Part shown: piece after piece, positions 1 to 7,972 of the stretch
Layout: each line of letters begins with the position of its first letter
How positions within the stretch are numbered: the stretch's first letter is position 1
NCBI GenBank assembly: GCA_913777025.1
Contig: CAJYQM010000324.1
Span: 1 to 43,026, forward strand
From: an uncultured Massilia sp.
GTDB lineage: Bacteria > Pseudomonadota > Gammaproteobacteria > Burkholderiales > Burkholderiaceae_D
Length of the DNA stretch: 43,026 bases
Direction: 5' to 3'
Notes under the pieces: generated by a model
The model's database searches: none
Told to the model about the DNA's origin: nothing
What the model saw: only the letters and a program-made list of their open reading frames with translations
Position numbers and translations under genes: made by a program

Positions 1-732
1 CACGGCCGAATCGGTCTTGTTGATGTGCTGGCCGCCGGCGCCGGAGGCGCGATAGGTGTCGATGCGCAGCTCGGCCGGGTTGATCTGGACGTCCTCGACC
101 TCGTCCGCTTCCGGCATCACGGCCACGGTACAGGCCGAGGTGTGGATGCGGCCTTGCGTCTCGGTGGCGGGCACGCGTTGCACGCGGTGGCCGCCGGATT
201 CGAATTTCAGCTTCGAATACACGCCGTTGCCGATGATGCGCGCGATGACTTCGCGGTAGCCGCCCAGGTCCGAGCTCGACTCCGACACGATCTCCACCTG
301 CCAGCGGTTGCGCTCCGCGTAACGGGTGTACATGCGCAGCAAATCGCCCGCGAACAACGCCGATTCGTCGCCGCCGGTGCCGGCACGGATTTCGAGGAAG
401 ATATTGCGCTCGTCGTTCTCGTCCTTCGGCAGCAGCATGGTCTGCAGTTCCAGGTCCAGCTCGCCCAGGCGTGCCCTGGCGGCCTCGATCTCGTCCTGGG
501 CGAATTCCTTCATGTCCGGATCAAGCAGCATCTCCTGCGCCGCCGCGATGTCGCCCAGCGCCGTCTGGTACTGGTGGTAGACGGCCACCAGCGGACCCAG
601 TTCGGCGTGCTCGCGGTTCATCTTCCTGAAATTGTCCATGTTGGCGGTGGCGTCTTGCGACATCAGGAGTTCGTCCAGTTCGACGAGGCGGTTGGCCAGT
701 TGGTCCAGCTTGGCCAGCATGGATGGTTTCAT
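1..732 (-). CDS. prfA: Peptide chain release factor 1 (partial, C-terminus outside window)
   Basis: RF1 recognises UAA and UAG in the ribosomal A site and triggers peptidyl-tRNA hydrolysis. The minus strand is open for 244 codons from an ATG at 730-732 ([12 protein letters not shown], close to the E. coli RF1 start) and runs off the left edge. The catalytic loop [13 protein letters not shown] is visible at the truncated end, and the upstream block [19 protein letters not shown] is the usual class I release factor core. It lies 91 bp downstream of hemA on the same strand, the standard hemA-prfA order. An 8-bp stem (GCGCAGCC/GGCTGCGC, 787-806) sits between them without a U-tract, so read-through from hemA is plausible. 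About 115 C-terminal residues should lie beyond position 1. Confidence 0.97.
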   Translation of the reverse strand, partial: MKPSMLAKLDQLANRLVELDELLMSQDATANMDNFRKMNREHAELGPLVAVYHQYQTALGDIAAAQEMLLDPDMKEFAQDEIEAARARLGELDLELQTMLLPKDENDERNIFLEIRAGTGGDESALFAGDLLRMYTRYAERNRWQVEIVSESSSDLGGYREVIARIIGNGVYSKLKFESGGHRVQRVPATETQGRIHTSACTVAVMPEADEVEDVQINPAELRIDTYRASGAGGQHINKTDSAV

Positions 733-823
733 AGTGGTCGGAATCGAAAAATCAGGAGGCGAAGGCCGCGGGTACGGCCGGGGAGGGCGCAGCCGTCAGG
801 CTGCGCGCAGCGGAAAGCAGGCG

Positions 824-2098
824 CTAACGGCGGCCGCGGAACAGCTGGGGCAGGAGGCTGGCCAGGCGCGCGCGTTCGTCGCCCTGGGCGCGGTGCAGCG
901 CCTGTTGCGGGCCGTGCAGGAATTTCGCGGTGAGACCCTTGGACAGGGCTTCCAGCACGACGTCGATGTCTTCGCCCTTGGCCAGCAGTTTTTTCGCGCG
1001 TTCGAGTTCGGCCTGGCGCAGCAGTTCGCTCGATTCGTGCAAATCGCGGATCACCGGCACCACGGCGCGGTCGCCGATCCAGTGCATGAAGGATTGCACG
1101 CGGGTCTCGATGATGGCTTCGGCCTGGGCCACGGCGGCTTGCCGGTTTTCCACGCCGCTGCGCACGACCTCGGCCAGGTCGTCGACGGTGTACAGGAACA
1201 CGTCGTTGAGCTTGCCCACTTCGGGTTCGATGTCGCGCGGCACCGCCAGGTCGACCATGAACATCGGGCGGTGGCGGCGCGCCTTGATCGCGCGTTCGAC
1301 CAGGCCCTTGCCGATCAGCGGCAGCGTCGATGCGGTGGACGAGATCACGATGTCGAACTGCGGCAGCAGCTCCGGCAGGTCGGCCAGGCGGATCGCGCGG
1401 CCGGAGAAGCGGTTGGCGAGCATCTCGCCGCGCTCCAGCGTGCGGTTGGCGATGGTGATCGATTTCGGGTTGTGGGCCGCGAAGTGGGTGGCGCACAGCT
1501 CGATCATTTCGCCGGCGCCGATGAACAGCACGTTCTGCTCGCTGACGGCGTCGAAGATGCGTTCCGACAGGCGCACCGCGGCGGCGGCCATCGACACGCT
1601 GTGGGCGCCGATCTCGGTGGTGCTGCGCACTTCCTTCGCGACCGCGAAGCTGCGCTGGAACAACTGGTGCAGGTAGGTGCCGAGGCCGCCGGCTTCGTCG
1701 GCCAGGCGCACCGCGTCCTTCATCTGGCCCAGGATCTGGGCCTCGCCGAGGACCATCGAATCGAGGCCGGAAGCGACGCGGAAGGCGTGGCGCACGGCGT
1801 CATGCTGGGGCAGCATGTACAGGTGCGGACGCAGTTCGGAAAAATTCAGCTGGTGGTAGTCGGCCAGGAAGCGCGCCGACGCGTCCAGCGGGTCGGGGGC
1901 GTCGCTGGCGGCATACATCTCGGTGCGGTTGCAGGTGGACAGCAGGGCCGCCTCATCCTCGCCGCGCGTATTGAAGCGGGAGAACCAGCCGCGCGCCGCC
2001 TGCACCGCTTCGCCCAGCTGCTCAGGCGCCAGCGCCAGTTGCTCGCGCAGCGAGACCGGGGCGGTGGTGTGGTTGAGACCTACGGCGAGCAGTTGCAT
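824..2098 (-). CDS. hemA: Glutamyl-tRNA reductase
   Basis: HemA reduces glutamyl-tRNA(Glu) to glutamate-1-semialdehyde with NADPH, the first committed step of C5-pathway tetrapyrrole synthesis. The 424-residue protein is family-length. It begins [19 protein letters not shown] and carries the catalytic cysteine in [11 protein letters not shown] (Cys56). Further in are [15 protein letters not shown] and the NADPH-binding stretch [17 protein letters not shown], and the C-terminal dimerisation helix is present. It heads a hemA-prfA unit. No strong Shine-Dalgarno is visible before the ATG, but a -10-like hexamer overlapped by an inverted repeat lies about 30-50 bp upstream. Identity is essentially certain. 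Confidence 0.98.
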   Translation of the reverse strand: MQLLAVGLNHTTAPVSLREQLALAPEQLGEAVQAARGWFSRFNTRGEDEAALLSTCNRTEMYAASDAPDPLDASARFLADYHQLNFSELRPHLYMLPQHDAVRHAFRVASGLDSMVLGEAQILGQMKDAVRLADEAGGLGTYLHQLFQRSFAVAKEVRSTTEIGAHSVSMAAAAVRLSERIFDAVSEQNVLFIGAGEMIELCATHFAAHNPKSITIANRTLERGEMLANRFSGRAIRLADLPELLPQFDIVISSTASTLPLIGKGLVERAIKARRHRPMFMVDLAVPRDIEPEVGKLNDVFLYTVDDLAEVVRSGVENRQAAVAQAEAIIETRVQSFMHWIGDRAVVPVIRDLHESSELLRQAELERAKKLLAKGEDIDVVLEALSKGLTAKFLHGPQQALHRAQGDERARLASLLPQLFRGRR

Positions 2099-2126
2099 GG
2101 GTGATCAAAAATTGGGCAACACCGTC

Positions 2127-2155
2127 ATTATACCCTGATGCTCTCAGGGTTTCAC
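2127..2155 (-). promoter_or_regulatory. Candidate hemA promoter with overlapping inverted repeat
   Basis: On the minus strand a perfect TATAAT lies at 2132-2127, about 29 bp before the hemA ATG, with a poor -35 (GTGAAA, 2155-2150) 17 bp upstream. The spacer is almost wholly a perfect 7-bp inverted repeat, ACCCTGA-TGCTC-TCAGGGT (2132-2150). A repeat in that place could be an operator. No experimental support; inferred from position only. Confidence 0.45.
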
Positions 2156-2177
2156 GGCGAGCCTTTGGCCCGGGGCA

Positions 2178-2867
2178 TCAAGCCCCCAGTTTTTCCAGCC
2201 GGTAGCCGTAGCTGTACACCGGCACCAGCCGGAAACCGTTCTCAGGACGCAGGCGCAGCTTGTTGCGGACGCGCGAAACGTGGGTGTCCATGGTGCGCGA
2301 CGGCACCGCGGTTTCGCGCACCCAGATCGATTCGTGGATGTAGGCGCGTGACAGCGGACGGCCCAGGTTGCGGAAAAACAGCAGCGCCAGGTTGAATTCC
2401 TTGTGGGTCACGTCGACCAGTTCGCCGTCCATCAGCAGGCGGCCCGGACGGGTTTCGAACACGTAGGGGCCGAACTGCAGCTGTTCGGCGCCGTTCTGCG
2501 ACGGGTAGGCGCGGCGCAGCAGGGCTTGCACGCGCGCCACCAGTTCGCCACGGCGCAGCGGTTTCACCAGATAATCGTCGGCACCGGCCGTGACGCCGGC
2601 GACGATGTCGTCCTCGGCGGCGCTGCCGGCCAGGAACATGGTCGGGGTATTCGGCGCCATCTTTTCCTTGGCGCGGCGCAGCACTTCCTGAGCCGGCACA
2701 TCGCTGATCTGCCAATCCATGATCAAGAGGTCGGTGCTGTCCTTGCGAAGCTGCCCCAGTAAATCCTTGCCGCTCTCGAAACCTTGGCAGCTGTGCCCAG
2801 CACCATTCAGGACCTGGCAGATCAGATCTGCCTGGGCATTATCATTATCAAGTACGGCTATTCGCAT
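2178..2867 (-). CDS. OmpR-family response regulator, orphan
   Basis: This 229-residue two-domain response regulator has a receiver domain at about residues 1-118 and an OmpR/PhoB winged-helix DNA-binding domain at about 130-227 (VTHKEFNLALLFFRN, TMDTHVSRVRNKL, YSYGYRLEKL). The phospho-acceptor is Asp51 (LLIMDWQ) and the conserved lysine is Lys102 (LVKPL). The position usually held by Thr/Ser reads Ala80 (FLAGS), and the acidic pair is Asp7-Asn8 instead of two acids, so switching may be atypical. No histidine kinase is adjacent. A perfect 18-bp palindrome lies 47-64 bp upstream of its start. The partner kinase and regulon cannot be told from sequence. Confidence 0.9.
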   Translation of the reverse strand: MRIAVLDNDNAQADLICQVLNGAGHSCQGFESGKDLLGQLRKDSTDLLIMDWQISDVPAQEVLRRAKEKMAPNTPTMFLAGSAAEDDIVAGVTAGADDYLVKPLRRGELVARVQALLRRAYPSQNGAEQLQFGPYVFETRPGRLLMDGELVDVTHKEFNLALLFFRNLGRPLSRAYIHESIWVRETAVPSRTMDTHVSRVRNKLRLRPENGFRLVPVYSYGYRLEKLGA

Positions 2868-2913
2868 GATTGAGACGGTCTCGGCGTAGGGGTGGGACAG
2901 TGTGAAGCGAAGG

Positions 2914-2931
2914 TGTAGGATCGATCCTACA
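2914..2931. promoter_or_regulatory. 18-bp perfect palindrome, candidate operator
   Basis: TGTAGGATCGATCCTACA is its own reverse complement. It lies upstream of the orphan response regulator (minus) and about 150 bp before the DUF697-like gene (plus). The layout, two inverted hexamers separated by six bases, resembles the TGTAAG-N6-CTTACA boxes known for GacA/UvrY-type regulators. That likeness is architectural only. Confidence 0.5.
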
Positions 2932-3081
2932 ACTTATTTCCGAATATAGCAGACTTTTAAAATAAAGCCACACAGCCTCAAAGCAAATTCACATTTCTGT
3001 TGGGTAATTACGCCACAGTTGTGCAAGTTTGATAACGGATAGGTAGTTACAATGATGGTGACCGCTAGGATTGGAGTGTCT

Positions 3082-3603
3082 ATGTTCAAGAAGAAAAAAG
3101 CAACAAGTGAGCTGGCTCTACTGCCGGTGGCGAAGGCCGACATCGAGCAGGTGCGCGAGCGCTGCCGGGCGCTGGTACGCAAGCGCGCGGCGATTTCGGC
3201 CGGTATCTCGGCCGTGCCGATCCCGGGGGTGGACATGGCGGCGGACCTGGCCAGCTTCGCGTCGATGGTCGAGGACATCAACCAGGCATTCGGCATGACG
3301 CCCGAGCAGATCGAACGCCTGCAGCCGCGCATGCGGGTGGCCGCCTACCAGGCGGTGGCGGCGCTGGGCGGCACGCTGGTGGGCAAGCTGGTGACCAGGG
3401 AGCTGGTCATGAAGCTGTTGCAGAAATCGGGCGCGAAGCTGGCGGCCAAGTCGGCGGCCAAGGTGGTGCCGCTGGCCGGACAGCTCGCCTCGGCGGCGAT
3501 CGGCTTCGCGCTGTTCCGCCAGATGGGGTACCAGCATGTGGAAGCCTGCGTCAGGGTGGCCCGGGAAGTGGCGGCCCAGGTGCCGCCGATCGAACAGACC
3601 TAG
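3082..3603 (+). CDS. DUF697-like small membrane-associated protein
   Basis: This 173-residue protein begins with a basic stretch (MFKKKKATSEL), followed by a helical region with the PIPGVDMAAD motif that recalls DUF697/YcjF-type proteins. A Gly/Ala-rich hydrophobic C-terminal half (about 95-150) could form one or two membrane helices. I chose the ATG at 3082 because GGAG at 3073-3076 sits five bases before it; an in-frame ATG 30 bases upstream has no such site. DUF697 proteins are poorly characterised inner-membrane or GTPase-associated proteins. No partner GTPase is nearby. It converges on the minCDE terminator. Function unknown; the family assignment is by motif memory and moderate. Confidence 0.72.
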   Translation: MFKKKKATSELALLPVAKADIEQVRERCRALVRKRAAISAGISAVPIPGVDMAADLASFASMVEDINQAFGMTPEQIERLQPRMRVAAYQAVAALGGTLVGKLVTRELVMKLLQKSGAKLAAKSAAKVVPLAGQLASAAIGFALFRQMGYQHVEACVRVAREVAAQVPPIEQT

Positions 3604-3608
3604 AAGAT

Positions 3609-3652
3609 AAAAAAAGACCGCCCACACCCCGGCTTGCCGGATGTGGGCGGTC
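3609..3652 (-). terminator. Rho-independent terminator of minCDE
   Basis: Perfect 11-bp stem GACCGCCCACA (3616-3626) / TGTGGGCGGTC (3642-3652) with a nested CCGGC/GCCGG stem. On the minus strand it is followed by a run of seven U (3615-3609). It lies 31 bp after the minE stop and may also block the convergent DUF697-like transcript. Confidence 0.88.
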
Positions 3653-3682
3653 CCCTCTGTATGTTCAGGCCGCCGGGTCCGC

Positions 3683-3934
3683 TCAGGCGTCCGGCAGCAC
3701 CACGTTCACGTCCAGCACTTCCAGGTTGCCCTGGCGGTCGAGCGAGATCTTGATGTCTTCGGCGCTGACCTTGGTGTACTTCGAGATCACTTCGATCAGC
3801 TCGCGGTGCAGGGCCGGCAGGAAATCCGGCCCGGCGCGGTCGGTGCGCTCGCGGGCGATGATGATCTGCAGCCTTTCCTTGGCGGCGGTGGCGCTCTTCT
3901 GTTTCTGAGGAAACAGGAATGAAAGCAAAGCCAT
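3683..3934 (-). CDS. minE: Cell division topological specificity factor MinE
   Basis: MinE stimulates the MinD ATPase and drives pole-to-pole Min oscillation, so that the MinC inhibitor is lowest at mid-cell. The 83-residue protein has the N-terminal amphipathic membrane segment (MALLSFLF), the anti-MinCD region (AAKERLQIIIARER) and the topological specificity domain (LHRELIEVISKY to LEVLDVNVVLP). It is last in minC-minD-minE, starts one base after the minD stop and is followed by a strong terminator, so it is surely co-transcribed and probably translationally coupled. Confidence 0.97.
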   Translation of the reverse strand: MALLSFLFPQKQKSATAAKERLQIIIARERTDRAGPDFLPALHRELIEVISKYTKVSAEDIKISLDRQGNLEVLDVNVVLPDA

Positions 3935-3935
3935 A

Positions 3936-4751
3936 TCACTTTACCCCAAACAGACGCTGCAGCAGACCCGGCTTTTCGTAATTGGTGAAGCGCAGCGGAA
4001 TCTCTTCGCCAAGGAAACGGCCGACGACGTCCTGGTAGGCTTGCGCCACGTCGGTTTCCTTGAAATGGATGGCCGGGTTACCCTGGTTCGACGCGTGCAG
4101 CACCGCTTCGGATTCCGGGATGATGCCGATCAGCGGGATGCGCAGGATTTCCTGCACGTCCTGGTACGACAGCATTTCGTCGGCTTCGACGCGGCGCGGC
4201 GAATAGCGGGTGATCAGCAGGTGTTCCTTGACCGGTTCGCCGCCGCTCTGGGCGCGGCGCGACTTGGCCTGCAGGATGCCGAGGATGCGGTCGGAATCGC
4301 GCACCGACGACACTTCCGGGTTGGTGACGATGATCGCCTCGTCGGCAAAGGTCAGCGCCATCAGCGCGCCGTGCTCGATGCCGGCCGGCGAATCGCAGAT
4401 GATGTACTCGAAGCCCATCTTCACCAGTTCGTTCAGCACGTGCTCGACGCCGTCTTCGGTCAGCGCATCCTTGTCGCGGGTCTGGGACGCCGGCAGGATG
4501 AACAGGTTCTCGCAGTGCTTGTCCTTGATCAGCGCCTGGGTCAGCGTGGCTTCCTTGTTGATCACGTTGATCAGGTCGTACACCACGCGGCGTTCGCAAC
4601 CCATGATCAGGTCGAGGTTACGCAGGCCGACGTCGAAGTCGATGACGACGGTCTTGTGGCCACGCAGCGCGAGGCCGGTCGAGAAGCTCGCGCTGGAAGT
4701 GGTCTTGCCCACACCGCCCTTGCCGGACGTTACAACGATGATTCTTGCCAT
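3936..4751 (-). CDS. minD: Septum site-determining ATPase MinD
   Basis: MinD is a ParA-type ATPase that binds the inner membrane as an ATP dimer and recruits MinC and MinE. The 271-residue sequence shows the deviant Walker A motif GKGGVGKTT with signature Lys11 and Lys16, IDFDVGLRNLD, ICDSPAGIE (Walker B region), and a C-terminal amphipathic membrane-targeting helix (EKPGLLQRLFGVK). It lies 65 bp downstream of minC; an AGGACAA stretch before its ATG serves as ribosome binding site. Family-typical in every respect. Confidence 0.98.
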   Translation of the reverse strand: MARIIVVTSGKGGVGKTTSSASFSTGLALRGHKTVVIDFDVGLRNLDLIMGCERRVVYDLINVINKEATLTQALIKDKHCENLFILPASQTRDKDALTEDGVEHVLNELVKMGFEYIICDSPAGIEHGALMALTFADEAIIVTNPEVSSVRDSDRILGILQAKSRRAQSGGEPVKEHLLITRYSPRRVEADEMLSYQDVQEILRIPLIGIIPESEAVLHASNQGNPAIHFKETDVAQAYQDVVGRFLGEEIPLRFTNYEKPGLLQRLFGVK

Positions 4752-4816
4752 GACGATGAGTTGTCCTAAGTTATATTCAATATCTTTTCTTGTGCCGAGT
4801 GGCCGCCCGGTGGTGC

Positions 4817-5599
4817 TCAGTGCCGATTGGCCGAACCCAGCGATGATATATCGATTCGGTCGCCGACCAAACGGATTTGTACCGGCGTGCGCGCCATGTC
4901 GGCCGGCACCCCTTCATCGAAAGTCCGGTACACGCCCGCGATCGACACCAGTTCCGGTTCCAGCTGCAGCGCGAAAATGCGCGCACCGGCATTGCCCGAG
5001 GCACCCGCCAGCGCGCGGCCATGCAGCGGCGCGTACACGTGGATGCTGCCGTCGGCGATGATCTCGGCGCCGTTGTTCACCACAGCCGTAATGATCAGGT
5101 CGGTGCCGCGCGCATAGATGCGCTGGCCGGCGCGCACCGGGGTGTCGATGATCATCGCATGCGCGGGTGCGGCCGGGGCCGGCGCAGGAGCGGGAGGTGG
5201 AGAAGGGGGCGCTGGTGCCGGCGCAGGCGCCGGTACCAGCGCCGTAGCCGCCGCCGCGGCATGCTCGCGCGCGCCGGCCGAGCCGTCGTCGAGGAACAGG
5301 TCGTGGGCACGGATGACCTCGTGCAGCGAGGCGGGCGCGCCGCGCACCGCCACCGCGTTCAGGCGGTAGCCCTTGAGCAGGCGCACCAGCGCTTCCCAGT
5401 CGATCTGGGCCGCGTCCTCGGCGATCGCGCCGATGTCGATGACGGCGAATTCATCCTCGAAAAAGTCCGCTACCCCACCGGTCATCTGCTTCAGTGCGGC
5501 ATCGATCGCGATCGGATCGGCCGAATGCAGGATGGTCGAAATGGCCACGACCGTGGAGATCTTGATTTCGATGGGCAGGGAGCTCGGGCTTTTAGACAT
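4817..5599 (-). CDS. minC: Septum site-determining protein MinC
   Basis: MinC inhibits FtsZ polymerisation where MinD places it. The 260-residue protein has the N-terminal FtsZ-inhibitory domain (about 1-115). A long Pro/Ala linker follows (about 120-148), then the C-terminal beta-helix MinD-binding domain (DTPVRAGQRIYARGTDLI, GAEIIADGSIHVYAPLHGRALAG). The linker is longer and more Pro-rich than in E. coli MinC, as is common in high-GC betaproteobacteria. It is the first gene of minCDE. No strong Shine-Dalgarno precedes the ATG. A sigma-54-like site of opposite orientation lies 14-29 bp upstream. Confidence 0.97.
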   Translation of the reverse strand: MSKSPSSLPIEIKISTVVAISTILHSADPIAIDAALKQMTGGVADFFEDEFAVIDIGAIAEDAAQIDWEALVRLLKGYRLNAVAVRGAPASLHEVIRAHDLFLDDGSAGAREHAAAAATALVPAPAPAPAPPSPPPAPAPAPAAPAHAMIIDTPVRAGQRIYARGTDLIITAVVNNGAEIIADGSIHVYAPLHGRALAGASGNAGARIFALQLEPELVSIAGVYRTFDEGVPADMARTPVQIRLVGDRIDISSLGSANRH

Positions 5600-5612
5600 A
5601 GATCATTCTGAT

Positions 5613-5628
5613 TGGCACTAGCCGTGCA
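5613..5628 (+). promoter_or_regulatory. Sigma-54-like -24/-12 element directed toward phaA
   Basis: TGGCACTAGCCGTGCA matches the TGGCACG-N4-TTGCW consensus at 10 of 12 fixed positions, with the required 12-base step between GG (5614-5615) and GC (5626-5627). It reads toward phaA and would give a leader of about 300 nt. The GCAC/GTGC halves also form a small inverted repeat, so a protein-binding site is an alternative. Seen in sequence; activity is inference. Confidence 0.4.
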
Positions 5629-5629
5629 T

Positions 5630-5938
5630 TCTACTTTGAAATTTCCGGAAACGGGAAAGGGTTTTGGCCTTTGGTTATAGGGGGCAATGTCTGTTTCTCC
5701 AACTAAAAAACTGAACAAAAACCATGCTCTGCAAGAAGATAATTGCGCCAAATTGAGGTCTTGTTCGATAAATAAGCTGATAAGATTGATTTTGCTCAAA
5801 CAATGAATGAGCTGAATATCTAACATTGTGGGCTTTCCGCCCAAAATCAGCTTAGCAGCACATTGCGGCATGGCGCCGCCAGCAGGGCAATATTCATCAA
5901 CCCCGGCCTCGGAAGCCGGGACACCCGGAGATCTTGAA
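5630..5938. other. AT-richer intergenic region between minC and phaA
   Basis: About 310 bp with no credible gene and much lower GC than its flanks. It holds a short TGGGC/GCCCA hairpin (5829-5843), a CCCGGC/GCCGGG inverted repeat (about 5902-5920), and the phaA Shine-Dalgarno GGAG (5927-5930). An extended -10-like TGATAAGAT (5778-5786) is possible but lacks a good -35. Confidence 0.5.
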
Positions 5939-7114
5939 ATGGAAGACGTCGTTATCGTGGCCGCCGGCCGCACCGCAATCGGCAAATTCGGCGGTACGCT
6001 CGCTAAAATCCCCGCGACCGAATTGGGCGCGCAGGTGATCAAGCACCTGCTGGCCAAGACCGGCATCGATCCGGCGGCGGTCAGCGAAGTCATCATGGGC
6101 CAGGTGCTCACCGCCGGCGCCGGCCAGAACCCGGCGCGCCAGGCCGTCATCAAGTCCGGCATGCCGGACAGCGTGCCGGCATCGACGCTGAACGTGGTGT
6201 GCGGCTCGGGCCTGCGCGCGACCCACCTGGCGGCGCAAGCCATCAAGTGCGGCGATGCCAGCATCGTGATCGCCGGCGGCCAGGAAAACATGAGCGCCTC
6301 GCCGCACGTGCTGAACGGCTCGCGCGACGGTTTCCGCATGGGCGACGCCAAGCTGACCGACACCATGATCGTCGACGGCCTGTGGGACGCCTACAACCAG
6401 TACCACATGGGCGTGACCGCCGAGAACGTCGCGCGCAAGTACGAAGTCTCGCGCGCCGAGCAGGATGAATTCGCGCTGCAGTCGCAGCTGAAGGCCGAGG
6501 CCGCCATGAAGGCCGGCAAGTTCAAGGACGAGATCATCCCGATCGAGATCGCTTCCAAGAAGGGCACCACCATCTTCGATACCGACGAGTATCCGAAGCA
6601 CGGCGCCACCCTCGAGGGCCTGGCCAGCCTGCGTCCGGCCTTCAACAAGGAAGGCAGCGTCACCGCGGGTAACGCTTCCGGCATCAACGACGGCGCCGCC
6701 GCCGTGATCATGATGTCGGCCTCGAAAGCCCAGGAACTGGGCCTGGCCCCGCTGGCGCGCATCAAGGCCTACGCCCTGTCGGGCCTGGACCCGAGCATCA
6801 TGGGCATGGGCCCGGTCCCGGCGGCCCGCGCCTGCCTGGAAAAGGCCGGCTGGACCCACGAAGACCTGGACCTGATGGAGATCAACGAAGCCTTCGCCGC
6901 CCAGGCCGTCGCCGTCAACAAGCAGATGGGCTGGGACACCTCGAAGATCAACGTCAACGGCGGCGCGATCGCGCTGGGCCACCCGATCGGCGCCTCCGGC
7001 GCACGCGTGCTGGTCACCCTGATCCACGAAATGGTCCGCCGCGACGCCAAGAAGGGGCTGGCCAGCCTGTGCATCGGCGGCGGCATGGGCGTGGCGCTGG
7101 CGATCGAGCGCTGA
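5939..7114 (+). CDS. phaA: Acetyl-CoA acetyltransferase (beta-ketothiolase)
   Basis: The enzyme condenses two acetyl-CoA to acetoacetyl-CoA, the first step of polyhydroxybutyrate synthesis, and can also run in the degradative direction. The 391-residue protein has the full thiolase set: nucleophile Cys88 ([10 protein letters not shown]), His348 ([10 protein letters not shown]) and Cys378 (LCIGGGMG), almost exactly the numbering of the Zoogloea ramigera enzyme. I took the ATG at 5939, eight bases after GGAG. Upstream in-frame codons lack a ribosome site and add a non-thiolase extension. Next to phaB, the pathway role is clear; no phaC synthase is in the window. Confidence 0.96.
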   Translation: MEDVVIVAAGRTAIGKFGGTLAKIPATELGAQVIKHLLAKTGIDPAAVSEVIMGQVLTAGAGQNPARQAVIKSGMPDSVPASTLNVVCGSGLRATHLAAQAIKCGDASIVIAGGQENMSASPHVLNGSRDGFRMGDAKLTDTMIVDGLWDAYNQYHMGVTAENVARKYEVSRAEQDEFALQSQLKAEAAMKAGKFKDEIIPIEIASKKGTTIFDTDEYPKHGATLEGLASLRPAFNKEGSVTAGNASGINDGAAAVIMMSASKAQELGLAPLARIKAYALSGLDPSIMGMGPVPAARACLEKAGWTHEDLDLMEINEAFAAQAVAVNKQMGWDTSKINVNGGAIALGHPIGASGARVLVTLIHEMVRRDAKKGLASLCIGGGMGVALAIER

Positions 7115-7167
7115 GTACCGGCGCTTAAAAAAGCGGTTCTTACAAATTGAAAAACTAGGAGAAGACA

Positions 7168-7911
7168 ATGGCGAACAGAGTGGCATTGGTAACCGGCGGC
7201 ATGGGCGGCCTGGGCGAAGCGATCTGCATCAAGCTGGCGGCGCTGGGCTATACCGTCGTGACGACGTATTCGCCGGGCAGCAAGAAGGCGGAAGGCTGGC
7301 TGGCCACCATGCGCGAGCAAGGCCAGGACTTCAAGGCCTACGAATGCGACGTGTCGGACTACGATTCGGCCCAGGCCTGCGTGGCCAGGGTGACCCAGGA
7401 AGTCGGCCCGGTCGACGTGCTGGTCAACAACGCGGGTATCACGCGTGACATGACCTTCAAAAAGATGGACAAGGTCAATTGGGATGCGGTCATGAAGACC
7501 AACCTGGATTCCGTGTTCAACATGACCAAGCCGGTCGCCGACGGCATGGTCGAGCGCGGCTGGGGCCGCATCATCAACATTTCGTCCGTCAACGGCCAGA
7601 AGGGCGCCTTCGGCCAGACCAACTACTCCGCGGCCAAGGCCGGCATCCACGGCTTCACCAAGGCCCTGGCGCTGGAAGTGGCGCGCAAGGGCGTGACCGT
7701 GAACACGATTTCGCCGGGCTACATCGGCACCAAGATGGTCACCGACATCCCGGCCGAAGTCTTGGAAAGCAAGATCCTGCCGCAAATCCCGATGGGCCGT
7801 CTGGGCAAGCCGGAAGAAGTCGCCGGCCTGGTCGCTTACCTGTCCTCGGACGAAGCGGCCTTCGTGACCGGCGCCAACATCGCCATCAACGGCGGCCAGC
7901 ACATGCAGTAA
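7168..7911 (+). CDS. phaB: NADPH-dependent acetoacetyl-CoA reductase
   Basis: PhaB reduces acetoacetyl-CoA to (R)-3-hydroxybutyryl-CoA, the monomer for PHB synthase. The 247-residue short-chain dehydrogenase shows the cofactor motif TGGMGGLG (9-16), NNAG, and the catalytic Ser-Tyr-Lys set (INISSVNG, then NYSAAKAG). The end FVTGANIAINGGQHMQ is typical of PhaB. It starts 53 bp after phaA with an AGGAG ribosome site and is followed by a terminator, so phaAB is a two-gene operon. Confidence 0.96.
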   Translation: MANRVALVTGGMGGLGEAICIKLAALGYTVVTTYSPGSKKAEGWLATMREQGQDFKAYECDVSDYDSAQACVARVTQEVGPVDVLVNNAGITRDMTFKKMDKVNWDAVMKTNLDSVFNMTKPVADGMVERGWGRIINISSVNGQKGAFGQTNYSAAKAGIHGFTKALALEVARKGVTVNTISPGYIGTKMVTDIPAEVLESKILPQIPMGRLGKPEEVAGLVAYLSSDEAAFVTGANIAINGGQHMQ

Positions 7912-7933
7912 GCCGTTTCCAGGTCTGCCACCG

Positions 7934-7957
7934 ACACCGCCCCCGGGCGGTGTTTTT
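7934..7957 (+). terminator. Rho-independent terminator after phaB
   Basis: Stem ACACCGCCC (7934-7942) / GGGCGGTGT (7945-7953) followed by a short U-run (7953-7957), 22 bp after the phaB stop. Confidence 0.82.
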
Positions 7958-7972
7958 ACGTCAGGAACGCCG

